From positions 4,900,509-4,964,508 of the forward strand of contig NC_088777.1 in the NCBI RefSeq assembly GCF_954871325.1: 64,000 nucleotides of DNA, given 5' to 3'. Position 1 is the first letter of the stretch. Every line of letters starts with the position of its first letter. The notes under the pieces were generated by a model that saw only the letters and a list, made by a program, of their open reading frames with translations, was not told the DNA's origin and did no database searches. Made by a program: the position numbers and the translations under genes. This DNA comes from Gordionus sp. m RMFG-2023. Its lineage: Eukaryota; Nematomorpha; Gordioida; Chordodea; Parachordodidae. Shown piece by piece: positions 1-12,147 of the stretch.

Positions 1-93
1 AATGTATATTATTGTCCTTTTATTCCTCTCTTTTTCTTACAATTATTTTTTAATTTTTGCTACAATGAATTTTTCTTATTCTCGCAAACAAAG

Positions 94-279
94 GTAATAA
101 AACCAATACCACCGATTCCGCGAATCCTAACGTACATCCTCCGAATCTTCCACCCGCCATTCACGCGCCTATCTTGGATTCTTACCAATTGCCGCTCCCG
201 GTTAAAGCGATTAACGAAACCCAGATTTTTGATCCTGACGATAATATTGATGAAACACATCACCCTAACCCCATTATGT
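94..279 (+). CDS. Linker exon of FLYWCH cassette 1 (phase 1-1)
   Basis: Open reading of 62 codons between an AG acceptor (92-93) and a GTAAGG donor at 280. Residues include GNKTNTTDSANPNVHPP, then a proline-rich stretch and an acidic tail with FDPDDNIDE. No fold is recognisable; it looks like a flexible spacer. Length is a multiple of three and both ends split a codon after the first base, as in the other exons of this gene. The leftover T joins GC of the exon at 886 to make Cys. GC content is well above the flanks, which supports real coding. The reading frame runs on to a TAG at 327, so use as a terminal exon cannot be excluded. Confidence 0.6.
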
Positions 280-340
280 GTAAGGAATTGAATATTTATG
301 GAATGATCTTTGATCATATTTTTGATTAGAGGTCTACAAT

Positions 341-350
341 GGGGGGGGGG
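341..350. repeat. G10 homopolymer
   Basis: Run of ten G right after the first linker exon in DNA that is otherwise AT-rich. See the C9-TCC tracts in the introns further right. Confidence 0.7.
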
Positions 351-561
351 TTAACCCGAGAACGTCGCGCCTATTGTATAATTTTTTGCATCCATCCATG
401 CCCACCCGCCATTTACTTAAAATTTGGCACTCCAATATTCAAAAATTAATTGGTTGGTTGGTTTAGCTCTTTATTTTAATAAATGTTGTTCCTTTCTATT
501 CATTTTGCTTGTTAAATCTTTTAAATTTTCCCCCAAACTATACTTTTCATAGAGTTTTCTT

Positions 562-715
<154 letters not shown>

Positions 716-885
716 TAAGATTAAAAATAAAATTCTTTCAGCCCAACAAAATTTTTTATTAACTTTTTTCATATCATGTTAGAATTTCTTTAGTTAATAA
801 GGTTTAGAGATATAGTTCGTCTCCATTTAATACCGTCTTTAAGGGTAGAGGGGACTCAAAATTTTTACTTAATAATAAACTTAAG

Positions 886-1146
886 GCGGCACTCCTACCT
901 ACTTATCCGGTAAAAGGGCCAAGAGCGTTCCTTATTTTGATGGATACCTTTATAAGCGGTACAATAAAACGTGCCCCGTCATTTACTGTTCTTGCAGGCA
1001 CCCAACATGCCCCGGCCAGGGTTTCATGGACGAAAATAATCTTTTCAAGCTAACCAAACTTCACAATCACAATAGGCTTGACCCCGAAGAAGCTACTCAG
1101 TTTTTGAGCGAACAGTTATCCAAGCGGCAACACAATCTGACTAACA
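886..1146 (+). CDS. FLYWCH zinc-finger exon, cassette 1
   Basis: Translates to GGTPTYLSGKRAKSVPYFDG, then YLYK, YCSCRHPTCPG and KLHNHNR: a FLYWCH finger with CX4C and HXH zinc ligands. After the finger comes a short helix (PEEATQFLSEQL). Acceptor AG at 884-885 and donor GTATTA at 1147 give exactly 261 bp, the same length as the module at 62077-62337, and phase 1 at both ends. If the donor is not used the frame runs to TAA near 1200. FLYWCH modules in Mod(mdg4) proteins act in protein-protein contacts and chromatin targeting; a nuclear role here is inference. Confidence 0.85.
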
Positions 1147-1376
1147 GTATTATTACTCTTTGTCAGTTACATTACCTGAGGATAAAGAGAGGCGAAAGAT
1201 AAAATTAATTATATTTTAAGATTATTGAATAGAAAAGGAGGTTGTTTTTTTTAAATATATTTTTAAATGAATCTCTCAAATACGATAAATGCTTTCGAAT
1301 TAAGATAAGAAATTTATTTTGTTCTGAAATCCTAATAATTATAATACTATTTTTAGGAGGTACTTTATCAAAATTG

Positions 1377-1543
1377 CAGTTGTTAAAAGATACTTTTTAA
1401 ATAGATCTAGATACAGATACATCGACTAAAAATTTTTCTAGATACAGAGCTTCTAAAAAGTTATCTAGATACAGATACTTTAATTAAAAATCTATCTAGA
1501 TACAGATACCACATTTTTATATCTAGATACTTTAACAACTCTG
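1377..1543. mobile_element. hAT-type MITE, 'TCTAGATACAGATAC' family, copy 1
   Basis: Ends are CAGTTGTTAAAAGATAC and GTATC-rich ...TTTAACAACTCTG, flanked by the perfect 8-bp duplication CAAAATTG (1369-1376 and 1544-1551). The inside is several repeats of ATCTAGATACAGATAC. An 8-bp duplication and the CAG..CTG ends fit a non-autonomous hAT. A second copy lies at 59079-59202. Confidence 0.85.
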
Positions 1544-1551
1544 CAAAATTG

Positions 1552-2202
1552 AATACATTTTTTTGAAAAGTTTAATAGATTTTAAATACCATCCTTTTTT
1601 GCATAATACTATTATTCATATTCTAATTGATTTCGAGTTTTTTTTAATGCTTATAAAAAATGGATTATGCAAAAAAATAAATTATAAGATATGGGTGTTT
1701 TAAAATAACACCCTTTCAGGATTCTAGCAAATTGTCATGTTAGCGTATCAAAGCTTACAGAAAATAATAAACGAAATGAAACTCAATGATTTCATAACCT
1801 TATCCAAACACACACACATATATATAATACATTTATAATATTAATATTTAAAAATAATTAATTAAATTATCTTGTATACAACAATTGAAATGTTTACTTC
1901 TTATGAAAATATTTTTTAAAAGTAAAGTAAAGATAAAATAGAATGGAAAAAAAATCCAGTAAGAAAATTTAATAATTACTTTATTTTTTTTACTTACTTA
2001 CGAAAATAAACGAATAATTTAGAATTTTATCGAATAACGAATAATTTGTTTTAGGCCTAATTTCGCCACTACACGCGTCAAAAAGGAAAATGTAGTAATC
2101 AACCGCTGATACTCGATAATTAATAGATTAATATTATTCGTATTACAATACACCTATCCTTTCCCTTTTTTAAAAAAAAATAATACTAGTATACATAAAT
2201 GA
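1552..2202. other. AT-rich spacer
   Basis: AT-rich with a short CA/TA run near 1811-1832. I see no exon, RNA gene or clear repeat boundary here. Confidence 0.5.
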
Positions 2203-2800
2203 TCTGGATCGAGCCTAATTTTTCAAGCCTGGCCCGATCCAGTTCGTACCGGAATTTTTAGGAAATAGACTCGGCCCGGTTTAAAACATGTTCGGGCCGG
2301 GTACATGCTGGGCCGATATTTACAGATCTTTAGTATACGTGATAGGACTTCAAGCAAATTTTTTTTTCCTTAAAAATAATACGCTATATTTATCTTTTTA
2401 TCGACCCAGAGCTCAACCCTTTATTTACGTCCGATACCTGCGTGACGGAACCTCAGCCAAAACTGTGTAAGACATACTAAGATATTTATCATACCCATTA
2501 CTATTTTTTTTTTAAAATGTACTAATTTATATATATGCTACTGCCAGGGTGTCGAACCAATTTCCCATTCCGGTTATTTTTTTTAACGAGTTTATATCGA
2601 TTTCATTCCGTTTTTATACGTTTTGGATTTTTAAAACGGACTTGAGTTTTTTTTTAGTTAAAACAATACCCTAACCGGGCAGTATAATCCGGGCCGGGCC
2701 TGAAAATATGAAAGCCGGGCTGAGCCGAAAAATATTATTGAATAATAATCCGGGCTGCGGGGCCATGAAAATGGTTCCTCTGAAGGGTCTCTGAAAAAAA
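2203..2800. repeat. GC-rich hAT-like repeat ('GGGCCGGGC' family)
   Basis: Islands of GGCCCGG/CCGGGCC at 2225-2310 and 2677-2765 in AT-rich DNA. The left edge (GATCTGGATCGAGCC, TAATTTTTCAAGCC) closely matches the left end of the element at 56269, so both belong to one repeat family. The right end is not recognisable. The small open frame at 2288-2470 lies inside this repeat and is not called as a gene. Confidence 0.55.
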
Positions 2801-3758
2801 TTATAAAAGCCGAACAAAAATTAAAGAAAATGAATCTTTATTTTATTTATGAAACGTGATGTTAGAAATAATAACAAAATAAGTAATAAAATACTTTAAA
2901 ACCTGGGAAAAAAAGGTTTATATATGTATATCAGCTATACCCAGTATGTCAAACAGAGAAACCGAATAAGCCCATTACTATGCTTCTAACCATAATATTT
3001 TGAATAGATAATAAACCAAATCGTTTTATATGTGTTTATGCTATTCTTCGTTAAATTTTAATATAGGGTGATTCCCTGTCAATTCTACCAACGATTTGAA
3101 TCGACCTTTTATGAAACCCGATATGTTATACAATTGATAGGAATCAAAATTTTTAAGCTCTAGCTCAAATGGAAAAGAGTTTTGGGTTACTCAATGTAGA
3201 ATACAGATGTGATCTCGATTTTTAAAAATCTCAAATATTACTCGATAAATATTTGGTTCAAATACTAAATTTTTTTAAAAATCATTTCGTCACCCATGAA
3301 ATTCATAAAGAAATATTTCGGTGTCAATGTATTTTCTGGTAACGCAGAAATGAGCTACTTTGAGCCAGACCCATTTTGGGACGATGAAGTTCACTAGCGT
3401 TTATTATGAATATATTTAAGTAAGAATTATAAAGAAAGATAATTATTATTTCATTATTATGGAATCACCAAAACTAAATATAAAGTGCCCTAGCGTTAAG
3501 AAATAATTGTATTAAAAATTTTTTTATATATAAAAATAGTTATTTTATATTATGAATTATTATATATATATTCAAATATATTATAATTATTACGTAAAAT
3601 AGCCCACTTTTATCGCAATTCAATATTGTTAATAACTATTACAATTTCCCGCGGCTATCTATTATGTGAATTTTACACCCATAAACCTATATTATATGTG
3701 TATACATGATATAATCAACAACTATTATTTATCATTTTAAACGCTAATTGTTAATAAT
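2801..3758. other. AT-rich spacer with one coding-like short frame
   Basis: Mostly featureless. At 3296-3397 a 33-codon frame (MKFIKKYFGV..., then FEPDPFWDDEVH) has a protein-like composition. I cannot assign it. Confidence 0.4.
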
Positions 3759-4300
3759 TAGGGGTGTACCGATACCACATTTTAGAGGCCTGTCCGATAT
3801 TTAATTGATATCGGCGGATTACCGATCCGATATCATATCTGATTTTATATTTTATAAACATACTAGTCGTTTTAATTTTTAATGCATACATCCGAAAATG
3901 AAAAATCTCTTTATTTGAGCCAATTTTTAAAAAAGCGACTAACTTAGTATTTTATCCTGGAAAATATTACGCAGACTTGAAGATTTTACTCATAGATGGC
4001 ACAAAGTTTTGCACTATTTGCGAAATTTCGAGATTTAGCAATATTTTTCTGGCTAAAATTTAAGTTAGCCTCAAATGGAGCTATTTTGCATCACTACATT
4101 CAATTACTCATCTCGGTGAACTTTTTAATAGTGTAACATCTATAATTTAACTATACCATATAACATAAGTCATTTAAATATATTATAATGATCAGTTATA
4201 GTTTATATTCTTGAATCTAAAAAGTATAAAAAATATTTTAGCATAATGCATTTACAACATAATAAATAATGGAAAATAAATCATAAACCCAAGTAGGGTT
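3759..4300. mobile_element. hAT-like relic ('GTACCGATA' family) with nested MITE
   Basis: Starts TAGGGGTGTACCGATACC and shares the GATATCGGCGGATTACCGATCCGATATC block with 23003-23100. The part from 4130 matches 25860-25990, the other side of the same family. Between them, 3912-4096 is a diverged copy of the MITE seen complete at 50029. The right terminal repeat is not found, so the copy is truncated. Confidence 0.65.
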
Positions 4301-4825
4301 GGGCTTTAAATGTTTACCTTTATATAGAATCGATGATTATACATAAAAAAACTATTAATTGTTAAATATAGTTCCCTCTATATTTTGTTTTTCCATTCCA
4401 AGAATTATGAAAAAGTTTCATATGCCCAGAATGGGAACATCTCAAAATAACTCATTCTGTTTTACCGGAAATTCATTCGACACTGAAGTATTTTTAATAA
4501 TTTTTATATACGAATTTTAAGAGATACGAAATGATAGATAATTTATAGAATTGGACTAAATATTTAACGAATAATCTGGAATGATAAAATCCGATATCGC
4601 AACTTTATTGAACTTTAAGATCCCATAACTATGGATCTATTTGGCCTAAGCGTAAAAACGTTATTGTTTAAAATGAACTCTGTACAATAATCTTGCTAAT
4701 TTTCAATCGTTTTGAAGTATGGTGGTCAAAAATAAAGTTTTTTTTGTAATCACTTGGATAATTATTATCTTTACAATCGTTGTGAAAACTTAACATTCAT
4801 TTTAAACGTAATTAATGTCATTATT

Positions 4826-5066
4826 ATTATATTATCATATCATCTATCATATCATCTATCATATCATCTATCATATCATCTATCATATCATCTATCATAT
4901 CATCTATCATATCATCTATCATATCATCTATCATATCATCTATCATATCATCTATCATATCATCTATCATATCATCTATCATATCATCTATCATATCATC
5001 TATCATATCATCTATCATATCATCTATCATATCATCTATCATATCATCTATCATATCATCTATCAT
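4826..5066. repeat. 12-bp minisatellite ATATCATCTATC
   Basis: About 20 nearly perfect copies of ATATCATCTATC in tandem. Because 12 is a multiple of three and the unit lacks stops in several frames, it opens long frames on both strands (HLSY and MIDD repeats). These are not treated as genes. Confidence 0.97.
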
Positions 5067-5869
5067 ATTGAGCTAGCACCTTGGTCATAGACCTTCCCAA
5101 AGTGAGCGAACGTGAATTATATGAAGGCCCACTCTTCATACTATTAATCTGATTTTTTTCTCAAGTATACTACAAACCTTGAACCCATAATTTAACAAAG
5201 TAAGTGGAACTTACTTTTACCGATATTTGTATTAGAGAGTTTTAGTAATGGGTGTATAGAAGAAATAGATAAGAAGGTAAGAGAAAGAACACTATTCTTT
5301 CTAAATGCAAAGATTATTATTATAAATTAATTTTGTAGTAAGCATTAAAGCATTACTAATATCTAATTTGTAAAATTATTTGTTAGGTTTTTTGAGTGTT
5401 ATAATAATTTTGTGTTCAATTATTTTAGTGTCGAAATTCTATTTTAGGTAATGTATAATTATTTGGTAGAAGACATTTATGGCGTAAATAAGTTATTACT
5501 TATATTTTAATTTCACTTTGTAATCCACAAAATTATTCTAAGTTTCTTTATTTTCTCATATTTAGTGCTACTCATAATTTACTAAACCGTAATTACCTAT
5601 AGCGATCTCTTTATTTACCTTAGAAGTCTTCAAGTGTTAATGAATGATACTCTTATACAACGAACAAACTAAAAAAAACATTATCATAACTACTCAAACA
5701 TTTGTTGTAACTAGAGGTCTAATAAACACTAAATCAGAGAACTTATCAACTATTATTAAACTAAACTATCAATAGAGTGCAGGGGAACTTTTCATCGCAG
5801 TCAAAAGAGAATTAGTGATATTTTTTCTATAAATAATTTTTATACCTCAAGCAGCCATTTGTCATAGGC
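5067..5869. other. AT-rich spacer next to LINE 3' end
   Basis: No exon or RNA gene seen. The right part may contain the 3' tail of the LINE that follows on the minus strand. Confidence 0.4.
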
Positions 5870-8410
5870 TCATAGATTAGCCTCAGAATTGTCTTGTGAG
5901 TTTTCCTGTCCGTAGAAGCTCTCTTTATGAATTCCCAAGAAGGACCCACTCCATTAAGGATCTTGTTATTCTGTACGAGTTATTTTTATATGTTAGGAAG
6001 GGTTTTAGGGCTGACTCCTCCAGGGGTATATTTACGAGTGCTTGATAAATTAGGTTGCTTGGGGCATTTCCAAGAATATGTCCTACTAATTTGAATTTCC
6101 TGTATTCAATTATTTATTGAGGGAATGTTATATCATAGACCATAGTTGTATTTAAAGGGTAAAAAGTTCTGATATCTGAGATATTTACTTAAAAAAGTTT
6201 GTCTCTTTTTATTTTCCAGTTTTGTATCCTTCCAAGTTTCAATACCATAATATAAAGAAGCGAGAATTGAAGAGTCGAATCATTAACCTAATTGATAATT
6301 GGTTTGACGACCATATTTTCATGAAGGACCTATATTTTTCTCTATTATTTAATCTAGCCATCAAATATGTTTAGTATTCCCTTTTCTAACAAGTATTACT
6401 GCTATTTTAGATGTTGTACTTCTGCTATCATCTTCCCTTTTACCATTAATTTCACGTGTGGAGAGATGAATAATGAGGTCATCATCTTAGTTTTATTTAT
6501 ATTTATTTCTAAATAAAAGAAACCGCCTTATATGATAATCCTATATATTAATGATTGAAGATCTTATAATATTTACCTATCATGCTAAGATTCTCAGCAA
6601 AAGCTAATATTAAAATTCCCAATTAGCCATCGATACTATCAGGATTTTTCACTTTCTTTATGTTATAATTCATAACAAAATGAAATAGAAGTAAAAAAAC
6701 AAAGCCCTGTTTCAATCTAATTTTTACCGGGATTTTGGGGTTTTTACCAGCGATTATCTGGTTGAGTAGTCTTTATAAATCGTTTATTATTTTAAACAAA
6801 CGTGTAGTCGTACCTATCTTCTATAAGGCACTCCACAACCTAGCATTTATTATAGATTAAAAGCTTTTTTAAAATCTAGAATAATGATGACCAGTTGATT
6901 TTTCCGAAAAGTGGCTCTCTCGATTTTAATTTTAAGCACGAGAATAGCTTCAAGCGAATTTTGGCCCTTCCTGAATAAAGCTAGTGAGTCAACAAAATCT
7001 GGTTCCACAAATGGCATGAGTCTATTTAAGATAATAATTACGAATATCTTATACAATATCTAATTTAAAGAAATTCTCCTCCAGTCTTGAAGAAATTTTG
7101 GGTTCTTAGTTTTCGGGAAGTTAATTAGGATAGCTTTAAGCCAATCGCTAAGACAAATCCCTTCCTTCCATACTCTTATAATGATTGGAAAGAGGATCTC
7201 TGCTTATAACATTCGATTCGCCTTCAAGTACTAGCTGTGTATATCATTTTGTCCGTAAGCATTATGATTTTTTAATTTTCTTATTTCACTTTTGAAAGGA
7301 AGGAAGAGTCTATCAGTGTTTATAATTGGTATAGTGGAAGAAGGTAGCGTGTATGACATTGATTGGGTCACGTTACTAAGTGGGTGTGTTGATTTGGGAG
7401 GTCATTTTGAGGTAGTAGTAAGTTTGTCATATTGAGGGGTATAGTAATATAACTGAGTTGGACTGTAAGAGGGAAACGTTGAAATTAAGTTATTTGATAA
7501 GGAAATTTCTTTCCCACAGTAAGGTATAGTGAGCGATTCAGATTTCCATCTGCATTTCTGGATCAATAATCGTTTTATTATCATGCCTGATTTTACAATA
7601 ATGATCCTTCTTGATAGTAAATGATTTCAATAGTTTGAAGCTTTATAAGTGTCATTTGAATTGGACGAGTTACTTATATAAGTGGTACGATTTTCAAGAT
7701 ACTTCCTCTTATCTCTTAGATGTTTGTGACTAATATCATCTAATATGTACTTCGCTCTATTTTTCTTTTAATATCCTGATCCCACGAGACTAACATTCAG
7801 ATTCCTTGATTCGGTAGAAATCCACTTAGGGAATCCACCTTTTCCCGGCAAGGAAACGGTCACCGCTTCTGTAAAAATATCGCAATTATTTTCCCAAAGT
7901 AAGTAGAGGCTAGAGTGTCAACTGAGTCCTTTATACTTAGGAAATTTTCTCTGATATATTTAATGAATTCATCCTTTATGTTTTGATCTCATAGAGCATT
8001 AATATGTAATTTGCAGTTCTTTCCATTAGACTTGCCAGTATTATTTTCTTCTTATACCTTATTTAGGATCGATCACCATATAGCAAGAAAGAAGTTTGTG
8101 GTCTGAGTTAAACATTACCTATAAAGAACATAAATATTTTTGATCCAATCAATTATCGACCTAGTACAGTTGAAATAGTCAATTTGTGACTAAGTATTAT
8201 ATGATGGGCTATAATAAGTGTATATTTCTCTGAAGTCCAGATGTTCGAAGATGGTACTAGCAACACGAAGATTAGCTTACGGCATAGTTTTAACAATTGT
8301 CTTCCACCAGCTTCAGAATTTAAATCCAGAGCTCCTGGACTAAGGAAATTGTTGATCTTTATAACTTTACATCCAACTTTGACATTAAAGTCCTCAGCTA
8401 TTAGTAGATA
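5870..8410 (-). mobile_element. Degraded non-LTR retrotransposon (LINE)
   Basis: On the minus strand three parts of a LINE ORF2 appear in order. At 8410-8160 is an endonuclease tail (LIAEDFNVKVG, then NSEAGGRQLLKLCR, NIWTS). At 7050-6850 is reverse transcriptase (ILNRLMPFVEP, ALFRKGQNSLEAI, IIILDFKKAFN). At about 6760-6540 is the region after it (GLKQGFVF, then LAFAENLSMIG, where the catalytic FADD is AFAEN). A C-terminal VGHILG motif lies near 6060. Frames are interrupted many times and the start of the endonuclease is absent, so the copy is 5'-truncated and dead. A short piece of the same endonuclease recurs at 31800-31850. Confidence 0.8.
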
Positions 8411-10026
8411 ACAACATTTTATTTTTAAAGTTATAAAAGATACAACACAAATATAAATTATATCCATTTATAATGCTTAAATAAATTCGCTTTAAAGTTA
8501 ATAGTATTTTTTTTAAAAATTATTTTCTAAATATATATTTACCAAACAAATTAGAACATGCTTTTGAAATTAGTATAAAATAATTTTAAAAAAACGGATG
8601 ATATCTCATCATTGATTGGTTCAAAACCTTCAAAACCTGAACGTTTCTTTGTTAGAATTTCATATATTTTAATTAATTCACAGATTTACAGACTTATAAT
8701 TAAGATATCTGTTTCAGTTTCTTTCTTTAAAAGAATGATAAAAAATATATATCTTATGTGCCTTATAAGAATATCCAGAAGAAATACAAGCTAGGCTTGA
8801 TGTATATATTTATTTTTAAACATGAGCTGAATTTTGACCTTCATTCTCTCAATATTATTTTTTTTTATTGATATTTCAATTAATATTATCGTTAAATAGA
8901 TGATGATAAATTGACATGTTAATAATAATTAATTTTTTATAAACCTAAAAATGATGAAATATTAACATAGGTCTTTTACAAGTATTTCTTATTGTAATAT
9001 TTCATATTTATAATAGAATTATTAAATAATGAATTATGAGGGCTAATTAACACTTAGTATATGTTCAGTCTTTACATATCATATTTTGACTGGCCTGAAC
9101 ATATTGCCTCATTTAGCTCATAAACTATTAAAGATTGAGCTTTAATTCAAATTTTATTTTAAAGATTAAGAATTAAGCTACACATTAATATATAATTTGT
9201 TTGTTTAAAAATCTCAATGCTTTTATATGATTAGAGCAAAAACATGGCCACTCATAGCACATCTTAACTGGATTTAAAATCCATTTATTATCGTTTATTA
9301 TTATTAGATTTATCAATAATGTTAAAGTAGGAGTGTTTTGAGTTATAATTTAAAAATATAGAAGTCAATATTTTAATTTATAAGGAAAAAAATTACTAGT
9401 GGAGAATTGTTATTTTATCCATAAAAAATCGAAGTGCTATAAAAAATATAAGAAACAAATTTCCCAAAATGTTTAAACATAGTTTTATACAAAGATTTAT
9501 ACGTTAGAAATTACTATTAAAAAAAAAATCTTTTAGTAATTAATATATAACTTTAAAAAAAAAAATTTAAGAATTATGAAATACATCCGGAGTACCTATT
9601 ATCCTTTCGCGTTGCGTGTCGCGCTTCTTTAACTGTAGATTTTAAGAAATTCTTTATACAAAAATACTAATTCTAAGTAAATAAATAAGAGTAAATTGTC
9701 AAATATGTTAAATTTAATTAAGTTCACCTTTATTATACATATCCCCCAGAAGAACCTATTGTAATCCAAACCTGCTCCAGGTCTTAATTATCATAAATAT
9801 TTGTCAATATTTTAATATATGACAAAATTGAGATTTTATCATTTAAAATTAATATTATGTCTAAGCAACTTTTATAAGAAAATTTATTAGCGAAAATTTA
9901 AAAATTTTAAAAATTAACTTTTTGGTATGTTAAAATTTAAATTTTAATTTAAAATTTTTCATGAGCAATATTGTCCAAAATATATTTAGACCTAATACTT
10001 AAGCACCTTATTAAAATATATAATTT
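8310..10026. repeat. Segmental duplication, unit X (copy A)
   Basis: This stretch, beginning in the LINE endonuclease, matches 31800-33180 along almost its whole length with small indels (for example the blocks around 8395-8640 and 31845-32105, and 9590-9640 and 32840-32890). It contains no convincing exon. It ends where an LTR element was inserted. Confidence 0.75.
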
Positions 10027-12147
10027 TGCTTAAGCAGGGATCAAGGCAATAAACAAAATAGTTTTATTATATAATGTATTTAAAAAATTTTAAACTATTA
10101 TTTAACTCTAATTTTACTAAAAATCTATATATAAATTTATCCTTTATATATATAAAAAATCTATTAAACAATTAAATGAAAAAATGGTGTTAATTTAATG
10201 AATGTAAGATACAAAAATTTTCGCTAAATAATAACCATTATAATAATAATAATCTATATTTAACATTCCACCCTCTACAGGAACGTCGCCTAGGTTCTCT
10301 TTATCTTTCGTGTTCAAGGAGTTTCCCATCTATTTTGATCATAAAAACATCATAGTTTCGTCTTGATAAATGATAGTTATTTTGGTTGTAAAATCTTATC
10401 TTGCCTTGCTCCCTCCAAATCTTTTTAAAAAAAACGGTTTAGTATGTGATTCGACTTTGTCATCCTATTGTTGTTAATTATTATCATAATTTTAGAATAT
10501 ATGTATAATTGAATAATAATCGCCGAATAATCGAAATAGAATTAATTTAATGAATATCGAATTTTGAATAAGAATAATTGAAGTAGAATAAATTAATCAA
10601 ATGTTGAATAATCGAAATAATATGAATTGATTGGTCGCGTTTTATTTTAATTTATTATATTATAAATATCGCGTTTTAAATAATAGCGTTTTATATAATA
10701 ATTTTTATCGATATTAAATTTCAATTTTATTTATTTATTTTTAAATATCTTTCATTTGTAGCGTTTTATATAATAATTTTTTATTAATATTAAATTTCAA
10801 TTATTTTTATTTTAAATTTTACTCCCTTGTTTTTCAATATAAAAAACTTTTTAATATCATAAATTATCTTTAATTTGTTCTTTCTAAAAAGAATTTTATT
10901 TCGCCTTCCATATCTATATGATTTCCATATCATATTCTTAAAAACTTTTTTAATTGTTTTACATTTCACAGTTTTATTTAATTTTTTATCAATTATACAA
11001 GTTTTTATTTCATTATTTTCTTTAATGATTATTTCATTATTTTCTTTAATGATTATTTCCTTATTTACTTTAAAGTTTATTTCCTTATTTTCTTTAAAGT
11101 TTATTTCCTTATTTTCTATAATCACAAATGTTTCAAATTTTATTATATAATTTATTTCTTTTAGTTTATTAGAAGGTTTTAATTTAATATCTAATTTTTT
11201 TATACTAAAAGATTTACAATTATAATGATAATTTATTTTATAATAATGTGTTTCTTTATCCAATTTTCTATTTTTATAACAATTCTCATTATTAGATTTA
11301 CTAAAATTTTTATTAGAACAATTTTCTTTTATTTCTGTAGCCGATTTATAATTACATAAACACTTTAATGTATATAATGTTCTATCATAACTCGAATTTA
11401 ATTCTCTTCGAAACACTGCTTTCATGACTAAATATAATTCATCTGGTAAATTACCTATTAAGCTTAGAGTATTCTCACTATCATGAAATTTTAAATAATC
11501 TTCTAACTTATCAATGGATTTTGTTTTATTATTATTATCCCACATTGGTCTATTCATAATTTAGAGAAAAAAATTTTTTTTTAAAATTATTCTTCACTTT
11601 TTTTAAAATTAATCATGTCTTACGTGTTTTTAGAATAATATAAATATTACATTCCAGAACTTTTTTTATCTAGTTGTCTATATTCTAGTAGCTAAAATCA
11701 TATCGTCTGTGGATTTAGAATATTTTGTAAGTTATTATAGCCCAATTTTAGTAATCATTTCCATTATCCATGATAGCTCCGTAGTTTGATGTATAGTTTA
11801 ACAATTCCCCTCATAGTTGATTGATCTATTTGATCTAATTTATATTTTTTATTTTGAAAATAAATTAATTTAATTTAAAATCGTATATCTCTCCGCTGCC
11901 ACCATGTTAAGGTTCGCAGGGATCAAGGCAATAAACAAAATAGTTTTATTATATAATGTATTTAAAAAATTTTAAACTATAATTTAACTCTAGTTTTACT
12001 AAAAATCTATATATCAATTTATCCTTTATATATATAAAAAATCTATTAAACAATTAAATGAAAAAATGGTGTTAATTTAATGAATGTAAGATACAAAAAT
12101 TTTCGCTAAATAATAACCATTATAATAATAATAATCTATATTTAACA
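10027..12147 (-). mobile_element. LTR retrotransposon fossil, minus strand
   Basis: Two direct repeats of about 240 bp (10027-10265 and 11905-12147) differ at only about three positions in their main body, so the insertion looks young. On the minus strand the repeats begin TGTTAAATATAG. A primer-binding-site-like TGGTGGCAGCGGAG follows the upstream repeat and a purine tract (AGAGGGTGGAA) precedes the downstream one. The inside is only about 1.6 kb and has a gag-like open stretch of about 255 codons (11557-10790), rich in Lys/Asn/Ile, but no pol. It is a short, non-autonomous-size element. Family (Ty3 or Ty1 kin) is not certain. Confidence 0.75.

Noticed and set aside
4826-5066. CRISPR-like regular array
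   Set aside because: The 12-bp units are directly joined with no spacers; the DNA is clearly eukaryotic.
4754-5090. Long frames HLSY / IIYH / MIDD repeats on both strands
   Set aside because: They come only from the 12-bp minisatellite, whose unit lacks stops in several frames.
10875-11150. Plus-strand 91-codon frame
   Set aside because: Antisense shadow of the gag-like stretch of the LTR element.
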